Source: Proteiniphilum sp. (GTDB lineage Bacteria; Bacteroidota; Bacteroidia; Bacteroidales; Dysgonomonadaceae). From it: DNA of 17,773 nt. This document shows, one piece after another, positions 1 through 7,680 of this stretch. The notes under the pieces were generated by a model. That model ran no database searches and was not told where the DNA came from. It was given only the letters and a program-made list of their open reading frames with translations. Made by a program: the position numbers and the translations under genes. The stretch lies in assembly GCA_016649795.1 (NCBI GenBank), contig JAENWZ010000014.1, forward strand, positions 1-17,773. The letters are read 5' to 3'. Positions within the stretch are counted from its first letter, which is position 1, and each line of letters begins with the position of its first letter.

Positions 1-807
1 GTTGGGATAGGCACTGATAAAAAATGGAGCAATCCGCCTCAACTCCTTCACATAGGGCTTGAGCTCTTCTGCTCCAAACGAGCAATTCAGCCCTATTGCC
101 AATGGGCGGGCGTGACTCACCGATGCTACGAAAGCACTCAGCGTCTGCCCGGAGAGGGTCCTCCCGGCTTTGTCGGAAATCGTGACAGAGAGGATAACAG
201 GCGTATGTCTGCCTGTTTCGGCAGCCACCTCCTCAGCAGCGAAGATCGCCGCTTTGGCGTTGAGTGTGTCGAAGATGGTTTCAATTAGCAACAGATCTAC
301 CTCTCCCTCAACCAGTGCCGCAATCTGCTCTTTATAGGCAGCCTTGAAGTCGTCGAAGGTGGCAGCACGATACATAGGGTCTTCCACCCGGGGGCTCATG
401 GATGCTGTTTTGTTGGTTGGTCCGACAGATCCTGCCACGAACCGCGGCTTATCGGGTGTCATTCGTGTATACTCGTCGGCAGCCTCCCGTGCCAGCTTCG
501 CAGAAGCAAGGTTTATCTCTGCGGCAAGATGGCTCATCCCATAATCCTGTAATGAGATGGCTGTGGCATTGAACGTATTTGTTTCGATGATGTCGGCGCC
601 GGCAGCGAGATACTCCCGGTGTATCTGCCCGATAACATCGGGCCGGGTTAGTGACAACAGATCATTGTTGCCCTTGAGCAACCGTTCGGAATCCTTGAAC
701 CGATCGCCCCGGAAATCGGCCTCGCTGAGCTTGCGGCGCTGTATCATTGTTCCCATTGCCCCGTCAAGAATGAGGATACGATGGGTTAATAATGATTCAA
801 TATTCAT
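1..807 (-). CDS. metH: Methionine synthase (cobalamin-dependent), N-terminal part, truncated by window edge
   Basis: This reading frame runs open to the window edge from an ATG at 807, so only the first 269 codons are present. The visible part is the homocysteine S-methyltransferase barrel. It begins MNIESLLTHRILILDGAMGTMIQ, followed by a GADIIETNTFNAT segment (about residues 75-90), VAGSVGPTNKTAS, LLLIETIFDTLNAKAA, and GLNCSFGAEEL. Cys242 in the last motif corresponds to the first of the three zinc-binding cysteines that activate homocysteine. The family transfers a methyl group from methyl-tetrahydrofolate via methylcobalamin to homocysteine, giving methionine. Full-length MetH is about 1,200 residues, with pterin, cobalamin and reactivation domains that would lie outside the window. 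A homocysteine-methyltransferase-only protein cannot be excluded, but the motif wording fits MetH. No cobalamin or SAM riboswitch is visible in the 67-nt gap upstream. Confidence 0.9.
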   Translation of the reverse strand, partial: MNIESLLTHRILILDGAMGTMIQRRKLSEADFRGDRFKDSERLLKGNNDLLSLTRPDVIGQIHREYLAAGADIIETNTFNATAISLQDYGMSHLAAEINLASAKLAREAADEYTRMTPDKPRFVAGSVGPTNKTASMSPRVEDPMYRAATFDDFKAAYKEQIAALVEGEVDLLLIETIFDTLNAKAAIFAAEEVAAETGRHTPVILSVTISDKAGRTLSGQTLSAFVASVSHARPLAIGLNCSFGAEELKPYVKELRRIAPFFISAYPN

Positions 808-833
808 AATCGTTCTATTTACTTTATTTTGAC

Positions 834-841
834 CAAAAATA
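834..841 (-). promoter_or_regulatory. Possible -7 element for metH
   Basis: The minus strand reads TATTTTTG, matching the Bacteroidota -7 consensus TAnnTTTG, 26 nt before the metH start. I see no good TTG -33 element at the right distance, so this is a weak call. Confidence 0.3.
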
Positions 842-874
842 GACATTAAAAATTGATTTGTAATCATCTTCAAC

Positions 875-1816
875 CTACAAGTTGAGACTCTCAACCCTTA
901 ATCTCAATAAAAATCTTCTGATCCAGACGACAACCCAGGCGATCACAAGCCGGACACCCAATATCCACCAGATGGAGACACCGAGAGCAACAAACAGCAG
1001 ATTATCCTCCAAAACAGAATGGGAGACAGCCAGGTGATAGTTCAACAAACTGGCATCCGATCTGGTTACTTTTCCCTCCTTCATCTGATCCATCATCATC
1101 GCTCCACCATATGCCAGTCCGACTATATAGCCAATCAGCCACAAGAAACCGGTGGTGGAAGGTAATCCGAAAAATTTGAGCAGGGGTTCAATGCCTTTGC
1201 TTAATGCAGCAATCAGCTTGTACTTCTCCAGCAGATTATACAACAGATTCAACAGGAAAACGATCACAACAATCAGCACTGTTATCTGTAATGAGCTTTT
1301 CAGCCATACAAGGAGGAGATACCCCACTGAGGTGATGGCAGCCGGATCGGTTTGTGCGAAAACGGGCATACCCATGTTCTGCGGTAGGATCAGATTAAGT
1401 GTGAGACCTACAACAATGCTCATGGATATTCTCAACAGTGTCATCGCCCAAAACGATGTTCCTGTCTTAGCCTGAATAGCGCTTTCAACGGGGAGGTTGT
1501 GTGATATCTGGCACATCAGCGCCAGAATAGTCAGTTCACGCAAGGTGATGGACATAGAGGTGATGATGGCAAGAGGTGCGTAGAGGGGGAGGAAGATACT
1601 TGTCATAAAAACGATGGCCGTACTTCCCGGTAGACCCATATAAACAAAGACAGGATCCAGGAAATCGGCCATATAGGGCAGGATACCAAAATAGTCCAAA
1701 AACCGCACAAGCAATGATATGGGCAGTATAATCCGGAGGAGCCACACGGTAGTGAACCCCGATTTTTTTAAAGCACGAAAAATGATGTTTTCTCGAAATT
1801 CCATTTGAATCAGCAA
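875..1816 (-). CDS. Gate-domain (nucleoside recognition) integral membrane protein, two-fold repeat
   Basis: This 313-residue, strongly hydrophobic protein has about eight membrane segments. It resembles Bacteroidota proteins annotated as 'nucleoside recognition domain' (Gate family, related to SpmA/SpmB). Two halves can be seen: DPVFVYMGLPGSTAIVF and QISHNLPVESA in the first half answer EPLLKFFGLPSTTGFLW and AVSHSVLEDNL in the second. This indicates an internal duplication, like SpmA and SpmB joined in one chain. The family name comes from similarity to nucleoside transporter gating segments; the substrate is unknown. The ATG at 1816 is used here, but the next ATG four codons later (MEFRENIIF) is an equally plausible start. 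It lies 67 nt upstream of metH and 65 nt downstream of smpB on the same strand, so co-transcription is possible. Confidence 0.8.
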   Translation of the reverse strand: MLIQMEFRENIIFRALKKSGFTTVWLLRIILPISLLVRFLDYFGILPYMADFLDPVFVYMGLPGSTAIVFMTSIFLPLYAPLAIITSMSITLRELTILALMCQISHNLPVESAIQAKTGTSFWAMTLLRISMSIVVGLTLNLILPQNMGMPVFAQTDPAAITSVGYLLLVWLKSSLQITVLIVVIVFLLNLLYNLLEKYKLIAALSKGIEPLLKFFGLPSTTGFLWLIGYIVGLAYGGAMMMDQMKEGKVTRSDASLLNYHLAVSHSVLEDNLLFVALGVSIWWILGVRLVIAWVVVWIRRFLLRLRVESLNL

Positions 1817-1881
1817 ATAAAATGGAAATAAAGATGATAATGATAACCCAACAGAGTTGAACTGCAGACAGACAAAAGCAT

Positions 1882-2334
1882 CTACTGTTTAAACATCCTG
1901 TCCATATCTCTTTTGTCTTCTTTCTCTTTCAATGATTGGCGCTTGTCGTACTGTTTTTTTCCTTTCGCCACGGCGATAACCAGCTTGGCCAATCCTTTCT
2001 CATTGATAAACAAACGTACGGGTATAATGGTGAAACCGGTCTCTTTGGTCAATCGGATCAGTTTCTGCAGCTCTTTTTTATTCAGCAGCAGTTTACGGTC
2101 GCGACGGGCAACATGGTTATTGTATGAACCATAGAAATATTCGGCAATATGCATATTCCGTACCCATAATTCACCTCCCTCGAAAATAGCGTAGGATTCG
2201 ACAAGGCTCGCCTTTCCCAGCCTGATCGATTTTATTTCGGTTCCTGTGAGCACCATACCCGCGGTAAACACTTCAACCAGTTCATAGTCGAAGGTTGCAC
2301 GTTTGTTTTTTATGTTGATGGGTGTTTGTTTCAT
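1882..2334 (-). CDS. smpB: SsrA-binding protein SmpB
   Basis: This 150-residue protein is of normal family length. The N-terminal NIKNKRATFDYELVEVFTAGMVLTGTEIKS stretch and the following KASLVESYAIFEGGELWVRNMHIAEY form the family's oligonucleotide-binding barrel. The basic C-terminal tail KGKKQYDKRQSLKEKEDKRDMDR is the part that enters the ribosome A site and decoding centre. SmpB binds tmRNA and delivers it to stalled ribosomes for trans-translation, which frees the ribosome and tags the nascent peptide. The ATG overlaps the stop codon of the upstream Yip1-like gene by one base (TAATG), so the two are probably translationally coupled. No ssrA (tmRNA) gene is visible in this window. Confidence 0.97.
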   Translation of the reverse strand: MKQTPINIKNKRATFDYELVEVFTAGMVLTGTEIKSIRLGKASLVESYAIFEGGELWVRNMHIAEYFYGSYNNHVARRDRKLLLNKKELQKLIRLTKETGFTIIPVRLFINEKGLAKLVIAVAKGKKQYDKRQSLKEKEDKRDMDRMFKQ

Positions 2335-2885
2335 TATTTTATCAGGAATGAGAACAGAGCCTGGATGAGCGCAGGTGACAAGACGACCAAAGCGGTTGCC
2401 AGGATGGTAAAATTCATACGTAACTTTTGAGGCACTCTCTTAAAAAACTCTGCTCCCGTATGCACCAAATGAATTGTGTAAAGAGCGAGTATCCAAAGTA
2501 TAAAAAAATCGGAAAGAAACGGTATAATAACATAGAGCGCATAGAGTACTACAGAGGAATAACCGGCAAACTGCTGAAAGCGGGGTAAGTTCTTCTCCAG
2601 ACCGAAGCGATGGGCTGTTTCATTCATCACATAAGAGGCAATATAGTAACCGCCATACACCGCAACAATAGCTATGATGGTGTTTTTTAAAGCACTCTCC
2701 ACATCGCCGTTTCGCGTGAACCATAACCCCCCGATAAAGGTGGCAAGAGCAATGATTCCGAAAATAGGATAAAGGAAATGAGAGAGAAAGTCACTCTGGG
2801 CTCTCTCTTCCTTTCTAATTTCTTTCCATGCTCTCGGAGACGCAACAATCAATTGTGCAATAGTGACAAATATATCTCTCCACAT
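2334..2885 (-). CDS. Yip1-like integral membrane protein
   Basis: This 183-residue protein has about five hydrophobic helices after a short N-terminal amphipathic region (MWRDIFVTIAQLIVASPRAWKEI). The layout, with an early W/R-rich entry, 'HFLYPIFGIIALATFIGGL', and later paired helices, fits the Yip1-domain proteins found next to smpB in Bacteroidota. Bacterial members have no established function. It is the first gene of a unit whose canonical -7 box lies 21 nt upstream, and its stop codon overlaps the smpB start by one base. The family call rests on hydrophobicity pattern and sequence style, without a distinctive catalytic motif. Confidence 0.65.
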   Translation of the reverse strand: MWRDIFVTIAQLIVASPRAWKEIRKEERAQSDFLSHFLYPIFGIIALATFIGGLWFTRNGDVESALKNTIIAIVAVYGGYYIASYVMNETAHRFGLEKNLPRFQQFAGYSSVVLYALYVIIPFLSDFFILWILALYTIHLVHTGAEFFKRVPQKLRMNFTILATALVVLSPALIQALFSFLIK

Positions 2886-2905
2886 TACTTTCTGATTTTG
2901 GATTG

Positions 2906-2936
2906 CAAAGGTAACAAATTCCTGTTAATAAAAAGA
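2906..2936 (-). promoter_or_regulatory. Promoter for the Yip1-smpB unit
   Basis: On the minus strand TACCTTTG (2913-2906) matches the Bacteroidota -7 consensus TAnnTTTG. A T-rich stretch (2936-2930) sits about where a -33 element is expected but lacks a clean TTG. The -7 box is 21 nt upstream of the ATG. Confidence 0.6.
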
Positions 2937-2949
2937 ATGTGAGAGAGAT

Positions 2950-2990
2950 AAAAAATAAACAGCAACCCTTTGTGAAAAGGTTGCTGTTTA
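2950..2990 (-). terminator. Intrinsic terminator of the sigma/Dma/NigD operon
   Basis: An inverted repeat (2956-2971 with 2975-2990) has 12 perfect outer pairs (TAAACAGCAACC), one mismatch, three more A-T pairs and a GTG loop. On the minus strand it is followed by six T residues. It lies just after the stop of the lipoprotein gene at 3011 and before the next promoter, so it closes that operon. Confidence 0.85.
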
Positions 2991-3010
2991 TACTTATCAG
3001 ATCGAAAAAA

Positions 3011-3754
3011 CTAATCTCCTGCTACAGTCATCCGGTAAATTTGTGAATCAATCGGTTCAGCACGATTTTTCATATAGTATTGAAATATAATTCTCAGCTC
3101 TTTCGTGCTGGTCTGGCTTGTACCCTCATACATGGCACGCAGAGGTGCCATATTCAATGCAATAACATCTGTTTTGTTGGTAATTGAAGCACCAGCATCA
3201 GGTGTTCCTGTAATATCAAGCTGAATCTCAATTTTAACTTCATTTGCATCAGCCCCAGAATCTTCTATTTTATAGAAATTCACTACCGCTGTTTCACCTT
3301 TTATTGATTCATATGCGTACTGAAAAAGCCAGTGATCACCCAGATAGACCTCATCGTTTGCAAAATAGGGAGGGTCGATCCCTACAAATTTAAGGGGATC
3401 TTCCTGTACGGGACCTTCACTCATATTCAGGGTCGTACTGCTCACATCAAGGGGGTCACCGCTGATCCTCACGTTGTCGACCTGAATCTCACCAATAGGC
3501 GTTGTACCGTACTCTTCATCCCAGCTGTATGTTAGAAACTTAAAGGTCCCCGGTTGCATCAGCTGAATCTCTGTGGAGATTATGAACTTTCCTGTCAGTG
3601 TTCTTCCAAAAGTTTTGCCTGTCGTATTGTCAAGTGCTATGTAAGCAACAGATGATTCTGCGTAGTTTCGGCTTCCCTCTCCAAGACATGAAGTCATCAA
3701 CAGACTTGTTCCGAGAACGGTTAAAAGTAAAATCATTTTTTTCATTTTCATCAT
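3011..3754 (-). CDS. NigD-like lipoprotein
   Basis: This 247-residue protein has a lipoprotein signal peptide: basic MMKMKKM, a hydrophobic core, then the lipobox LMTSC with Cys23 as lipidation site. The residues after Cys (LGEGSR) are not strongly acidic, so a surface-export signal is not evident. The C-terminal half contains GDHWLFQYAYES, then EVKIEIQLD, VIALNMAPLR and ELRIIFQYYM, a beta-sandwich-like pattern that resembles the C-terminal domain of NigD-like proteins in Bacteroidota. The gene follows the barrel-carrying anti-sigma gene by only 24 nt and precedes a terminator, so it is the last gene of the sigma operon. NigD1 is the output protein whose misregulation drives hypervesiculation in the B. 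thetaiotaomicron Dma1 system; that role here is inferred from context. The family assignment is moderate, the lipoprotein assignment strong. Confidence 0.7.
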   Translation of the reverse strand: MMKMKKMILLLTVLGTSLLMTSCLGEGSRNYAESSVAYIALDNTTGKTFGRTLTGKFIISTEIQLMQPGTFKFLTYSWDEEYGTTPIGEIQVDNVRISGDPLDVSSTTLNMSEGPVQEDPLKFVGIDPPYFANDEVYLGDHWLFQYAYESIKGETAVVNFYKIEDSGADANEVKIEIQLDITGTPDAGASITNKTDVIALNMAPLRAMYEGTSQTSTKELRIIFQYYMKNRAEPIDSQIYRMTVAGD

Positions 3755-3778
3755 TCTATTTTCAATTTATTGTTATTT

Positions 3779-5083
3779 TTAAAATTCATATCTCAATCCC
3801 ACATTCAGATCCATTACGATCTTCCTGTCGGAGTAGATGGTTTTGTATTCGTTGTTTACATCAAAATAGTAGGCGCCACCTATTTTCCCGTACAATTTTA
3901 ACCCGTTATAGATCGGATAAGAGATTCCCACTCCCGCATTCACGGAGAGCTGGGGATTATTTTGTGATATTTTGGTAATCTCCTCCTCCTCCGATGAACT
4001 GTTAAACTCTTCCGTTTGTCCTTCCCCAATCTTTCTGTATTCACCGTAGACATCTTTCTCTATCATCCCTCCAACAGAAGCATAGACATCCAGCTCCTTC
4101 AATGAAAAGAGATTGTAGTTGACATTCAATGGGATCCCCAAATAATGAAGATGCTGTGTTTCATCCACCTGAAAATTAGAGTTGGCGCTTCTTGCTTTTG
4201 AGAAGAGATAGGTGTATACGAGACCCGTTTCCACGTAAAGATCATCGAAAAGTGATTTAGCAACAGTAAAACCAAAAGATACCGGCTGATCATGCTCCAT
4301 TTCGGAGATGTTGCCGGCAGTATTGTTTGCCGTAAGTACCGTCTTATTAGGCTCTCCTGCAAATTGATTTTGATCACCAACAGCGGCACTCCGCAATGTC
4401 ATGGGCGAGTTCACCGTTTGCTGGTAGGAGGTCAACCCACCTCTTCCGTTGAAGGCAAGTATCATCTGACCATCCTCTTTCAGGCTGGATCTGCTTTCTC
4501 CGAGCAGTCCCTCTCGCCCTCCACCCACAGTGATAAACTCCTCAGTATATGACTCTTTAGAAGCACTCTTATTCAGCGCTCTAACCATTGCATGAAGTGC
4601 TTCAGGGTCTAACTCGCTATCCATACCGGTATCATCTTCTCTTACACGCAACAACCAGGCCTCCATCATCTCAGATGGATCGGAAGCAGAGATGACTGAT
4701 TCACTGTTCGTTTTCCTTGTTTTTGCAGCAAATAGCTGTTCGTTACCTGTCGACTGGGTAACCGGTTGTATGGCGACATCAGGTTCTGTTGCAACTCCTG
4801 GCCTCTTCCCCGATTTCTTCTCTGTTGCGGGAGAAGACGATGAATCAGCCATTATCTGCTCCGGCTGTCCCACCGGATTCCGGAAGAACAGTATGCTGCC
4901 AACGAGCATGATCAAAACGGCTGCAGCTGAACCGGCATACCATCTGCGACGAGCGGTCACCCTGGCAGCCGTGGCTGCTCTCATCGATTGTTCTATCCTA
5001 TCCCAGCCATCTGCCGGAATCGGGGCTTTGTAATCGCCGAACTTCGATTGGAACTCCCTTCTAATATCGTTATCTATATTCAT
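3779..5083 (-). CDS. Dual membrane-spanning anti-sigma factor (Dma-type) with C-terminal outer-membrane beta-barrel
   Basis: The chosen ATG (5083) gives 434 residues and overlaps the end of the sigma gene by 14 nt. An upstream in-frame ATG at 5197 would add 38 basic, unrelated-looking residues lying inside the sigma gene, so I reject it. The order seen is a short charged cytoplasmic segment (1-47, FQSKFGDYKAPIPADGWDRI), one membrane helix (about 49-67), a long polar low-complexity linker (about 69-265) and an eight-stranded-type barrel (about 267-434). The barrel has alternating aromatic strands and ends RYEF with a terminal Phe, as outer-membrane barrels do. This architecture matches the Bacteroidota Dma family: the N-terminus binds the partner ECF sigma factor, the linker crosses the periplasm, and the barrel sits in the outer membrane. 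No zinc-binding anti-sigma motif is present. The signal that releases sigma is unknown. Confidence 0.8.
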   Translation of the reverse strand: MNIDNDIRREFQSKFGDYKAPIPADGWDRIEQSMRAATAARVTARRRWYAGSAAAVLIMLVGSILFFRNPVGQPEQIMADSSSSPATEKKSGKRPGVATEPDVAIQPVTQSTGNEQLFAAKTRKTNSESVISASDPSEMMEAWLLRVREDDTGMDSELDPEALHAMVRALNKSASKESYTEEFITVGGGREGLLGESRSSLKEDGQMILAFNGRGGLTSYQQTVNSPMTLRSAAVGDQNQFAGEPNKTVLTANNTAGNISEMEHDQPVSFGFTVAKSLFDDLYVETGLVYTYLFSKARSANSNFQVDETQHLHYLGIPLNVNYNLFSLKELDVYASVGGMIEKDVYGEYRKIGEGQTEEFNSSSEEEEITKISQNNPQLSVNAGVGISYPIYNGLKLYGKIGGAYYFDVNNEYKTIYSDRKIVMDLNVGLRYEF

Positions 5084-5645
5084 TATATTTGCCGTTGCTT
5101 TGGTTAAGAATGGCTGAAATTTTCTTCTGTAAAATGGTCTTTGCCCGAAAGAATTGTGAACGTGATGCAGCTTCATTGATACCCAATAGTTGAGCAATTT
5201 CCTTGTGCGACATATCTTCGAAAATAAACAAGTTAAACACCGTTCTGTAACCGGGAGGAAGATCTCTAATCATTTCCAGAACTTCCTCACGGGGGATGTT
5301 TTCAATATCAAGCATATCATCTGTCGGACTCTCAGTCATATTGGTTTTCATAATGCCATATTCTTCCAGAAACCGGTTTTTTTGCTTCTCTTTCCTGTAA
5401 TTCTCCAGCGCCAGGTTGACGAAAATCCGTCTAAGCCATCCTTCAAAAGAACCATTGCCCCTATAGGAGCTAATCTGCGTAAAAACCCGGATAAATCCGT
5501 CGTGCAACAGGTCGCGAGCTGTCTCCTCTTCCCTGCAATAGCGCAAACACACCGCCATCATTACAGGGGCATACTGCTCGTATAACGCCTTTTGGGCATT
5601 ACGGTCCTGTTTCTTACACGCTATTATCAATTGCGAATCATCCAT
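5070..5645 (-). CDS. ECF RNA polymerase sigma factor (partner of the Dma-type anti-sigma)
   Basis: This 191-residue protein has the normal two-domain ECF layout. Region 2 (about residues 20-85) includes CREEETARDLLHDGFIRVF and FEGWLRRIFVNLALENYRK, the core-binding and -10-recognition helices. Region 4 (about 115-175) includes LPPGYRTVFNLFIFEDMSHKEIAQLLGINEAASRSQFFRAK, the -35-reading helix-turn-helix. It is first in an operon with the anti-sigma/barrel gene (14-nt overlap) and the NigD-like lipoprotein. In the B. thetaiotaomicron Das1/Dma1 pair, such a sigma factor is held by the N-terminus of its partner; the same is inferred here. A housekeeping-type promoter is visible about 130 nt upstream. 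Its own target promoters cannot be read from this window. Confidence 0.92.
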   Translation of the reverse strand: MDDSQLIIACKKQDRNAQKALYEQYAPVMMAVCLRYCREEETARDLLHDGFIRVFTQISSYRGNGSFEGWLRRIFVNLALENYRKEKQKNRFLEEYGIMKTNMTESPTDDMLDIENIPREEVLEMIRDLPPGYRTVFNLFIFEDMSHKEIAQLLGINEAASRSQFFRAKTILQKKISAILNQSNGKYNEYR

Positions 5646-5674
5646 TCTTATCGCAGTTCATATTATAGATGGGG

Positions 5675-5764
5675 AAAAAGAAAAAACGCTGCACGCACAT
5701 GCTTCTTTTTACTTCTATTTATCTTTTTTTAAGAAATAGCATCTCTTGTATTTATACGAAGAGA
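5675..5764 (-). promoter_or_regulatory. Long leader of the sigma operon with two inverted repeats
   Basis: Between the predicted transcription start (about 5772) and the sigma ATG lie roughly 130 nt without a gene. An inverted repeat at 5742-5751 and 5754-5764 (TCTCTTGTAT against its complement, one bulged base, loop of two) is just inside the transcript. A second pair at 5675-5682 and 5703-5710 (AAAAAGAA with TTCTTTTT) encloses a 20-nt loop. They could be protein-binding sites or RNA hairpins; no known riboswitch is recognised. Confidence 0.35.
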
Positions 5765-5778
5765 GACTTTTTAAACTT

Positions 5779-5809
5779 CAAATATACTATCAGCCTTGAA
5801 ACAAAGCAA
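5779..5809 (-). promoter_or_regulatory. Promoter of the sigma/Dma/NigD operon
   Basis: On the minus strand TTG (5809-5807), a 20-nt spacer and TATATTTG (5786-5779) fit the Bacteroidota housekeeping promoter TTG-N19-21-TAnnTTTG. It implies basal transcription by the primary sigma factor; an additional autoregulated ECF promoter cannot be ruled out. Confidence 0.6.
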
Positions 5810-5840
5810 GTGAAATTAATTAAGAATATGTAAATTAATA

Positions 5841-5870
5841 TTGCAGTATAACTCTTTTTTCCTATTTTTG
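5841..5870 (+). promoter_or_regulatory. Promoter of the sppA cluster
   Basis: TTG (5841-5843), a 19-nt spacer and TATTTTTG (5863-5870) match the Bacteroidota consensus exactly, 29 nt before the sppA ATG. Confidence 0.75.
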
Positions 5871-5899
5871 TTTTATCTATTAACTAATAATTTCTTTAT

Positions 5900-7675
5900 A
5901 TGAAGGATTTTCTAAAAATCATGCTGGCGTCCGCTTTGGGTTTTATCATCGCGAGCATTATTTTCTCTTTAATTGCAATGATCTTCTTTTTCGGAGCAAT
6001 GGGGTCCATGGTTGGCTCTCTCTCTTCAGAAAAGTTCACGCTACAGGATAATTCGGTACTGAATCTCAGGTTGAACGGACCTATCACAGAGCGTACACCT
6101 GAAGAGGATCCTTTTACCTCACTGATCAGTCCCGACATACCTACTGCTATGGGGTTGAATGATATTGTAAGCGCCATCCGAAAAGCGAAAAACAACGAAA
6201 AAATAAATGGAATTTATCTCGATTCTCGAATGATGTCGGCCTCCATGGCCACATTGGCCGAAATTCGTCGGGAGCTGGAAAGCTTCAAAGAAAGCGGCAA
6301 GTTTATTGTATCCTATGCCGATACCTACACGCAGACAGGATATTACCTAGCCTCCCTGGCCGATAAGGTAGCCATTAACCCTGAAGGAAATCTTGATCTG
6401 CACGGACTGGCCTCCACACCTATCTTTTTTAAAGATGCGCTGGACAAGCTGGGTATAGAAATGCAGATTTTCAAGGTTGGCACATACAAATCGGCGGTGG
6501 AACCATTCACCCAGAATGAGATGAGCGAAGCCAACAGAGAACAGGTCACCTCCTTCCTTCATGATGCCTGGAGTTTCCTCAGAGGCGATATTGCGGAGTC
6601 GCGTTCTCTCACTCCCCAGGATATTGATATGCTGGCCAATCAAATGCCTTTGATGCAAACGACCGACTTCCTGCTCTCTGCAAATCTCGTGGATACCCTT
6701 CTGTATGAAACAGAAATGAAGGATTACCTGCGCTCATTGCTCGATCTGGATGAGGATAAGAAAATCCCGTCAGCAACAGTCGCCAACATGAAGTCGGTCA
6801 CGATGAAGACAGTGAAGAAAACAGATAACACCATCGGCATCCTCTATGCAGAGGGGAATATCGTTTCCGGTTCAGGATCAGCTAATATACAGGACAAGTA
6901 TATGGTTAACCAGATTGAAAAGCTGAAAGATGATGAAGATATCAAGGCTGTTGTATTTCGCATCAATTCAGGAGGTGGCAGCGCCTATGCATCGGAACAG
7001 ATTTGGAAAGCGATCACAGACCTGAAAGCTGAAAAGCCTGTAGTGGTCTCTATGGGTGATATGGCAGCTTCAGGAGGGTATTACATTGCCTGCAACGCCG
7101 ATAAGATTGTGGCTCAACCCACAACCCTGACAGGATCTATTGGTATTTTCGGAGCGATACCTAACCTTGAGGGTCTCACAAAAAAAATCGGTGTGCATAC
7201 CGATGTGGTAAAAACAAACGAATTTTCCGATTTCGGAAACATCACTCGTCCCTTCAACGATCAGGAGCGTCAGATGCTTCAGAAAATGATAGAGAGAGGG
7301 TACGATCTGTTTCTCACACGTTGCGCTGAAGGCCGTAACATGCCAAAAGACTCTTTGTCTCTTTACGCCGAAGGACGTGTCTGGACAGGTAATCAGGCAA
7401 GAGAGATCGGGCTGGTGGATGAGCTGGGAGGTATAGAAAAAGCCATTGAGATCGCAGCAGAGATGGCAAATCTGGGTAAGAGCTACGTAGTATTTGAATA
7501 TCCTAAAATGCGATCAAGAATAGACGAGTTGCTCAACCCGGCAAAAGAGGATCTTGCAGCCAGAACACTGAAAGAATACCTGGGTGAGAGCTATGAGCTG
7601 TTTATGATTTTGAAGGATATAAAAGAACAGGATTATATACAAGCACGTATTCCTTTTAATCTGAATATTCACTAA
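5900..7675 (+). CDS. sppA: Signal peptide peptidase SppA, long (67K) type
   Basis: This 591-residue protein matches the length of the long, internally duplicated SppA. It begins with one membrane anchor (about residues 5-32) and is otherwise periplasmic. The N-terminal half carries the general-base lysine in VGTYKSAVEPF (Lys197), and the C-terminal half carries the nucleophile in DMAASGGYYIACNADKIVAQP (Ser391). That is the Ser/Lys dyad shared between the two halves in E. coli SppA. TGSIGIFGAIPNL and the long C-terminal helices (ERGYDLFLTRCAEGRNM, RVWTGNQAREIGLVDELGGIEKAI) are also typical. SppA degrades leftover signal peptides in the membrane. It is the first gene of a tight cluster, with lpxK starting five bases after its stop. 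All catalytic residues are present. Confidence 0.96.
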   Translation: MKDFLKIMLASALGFIIASIIFSLIAMIFFFGAMGSMVGSLSSEKFTLQDNSVLNLRLNGPITERTPEEDPFTSLISPDIPTAMGLNDIVSAIRKAKNNEKINGIYLDSRMMSASMATLAEIRRELESFKESGKFIVSYADTYTQTGYYLASLADKVAINPEGNLDLHGLASTPIFFKDALDKLGIEMQIFKVGTYKSAVEPFTQNEMSEANREQVTSFLHDAWSFLRGDIAESRSLTPQDIDMLANQMPLMQTTDFLLSANLVDTLLYETEMKDYLRSLLDLDEDKKIPSATVANMKSVTMKTVKKTDNTIGILYAEGNIVSGSGSANIQDKYMVNQIEKLKDDEDIKAVVFRINSGGGSAYASEQIWKAITDLKAEKPVVVSMGDMAASGGYYIACNADKIVAQPTTLTGSIGIFGAIPNLEGLTKKIGVHTDVVKTNEFSDFGNITRPFNDQERQMLQKMIERGYDLFLTRCAEGRNMPKDSLSLYAEGRVWTGNQAREIGLVDELGGIEKAIEIAAEMANLGKSYVVFEYPKMRSRIDELLNPAKEDLAARTLKEYLGESYELFMILKDIKEQDYIQARIPFNLNIH

Positions 7676-7680
7676 CCCGA

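Noticed and set aside
808..874. Cobalamin or SAM riboswitch before metH
   Set aside because: The gap is only 67 nt, AT-rich and without the conserved boxes of either class.
5084..5197. Longer N-terminus for the Dma-type protein (ATG at 5197)
   Set aside because: The extra 38 residues lie inside the sigma factor's region 4 coding sequence, look like an out-of-frame shadow, and precede a well-placed ATG giving the typical anti-sigma start with a 14-nt overlap.
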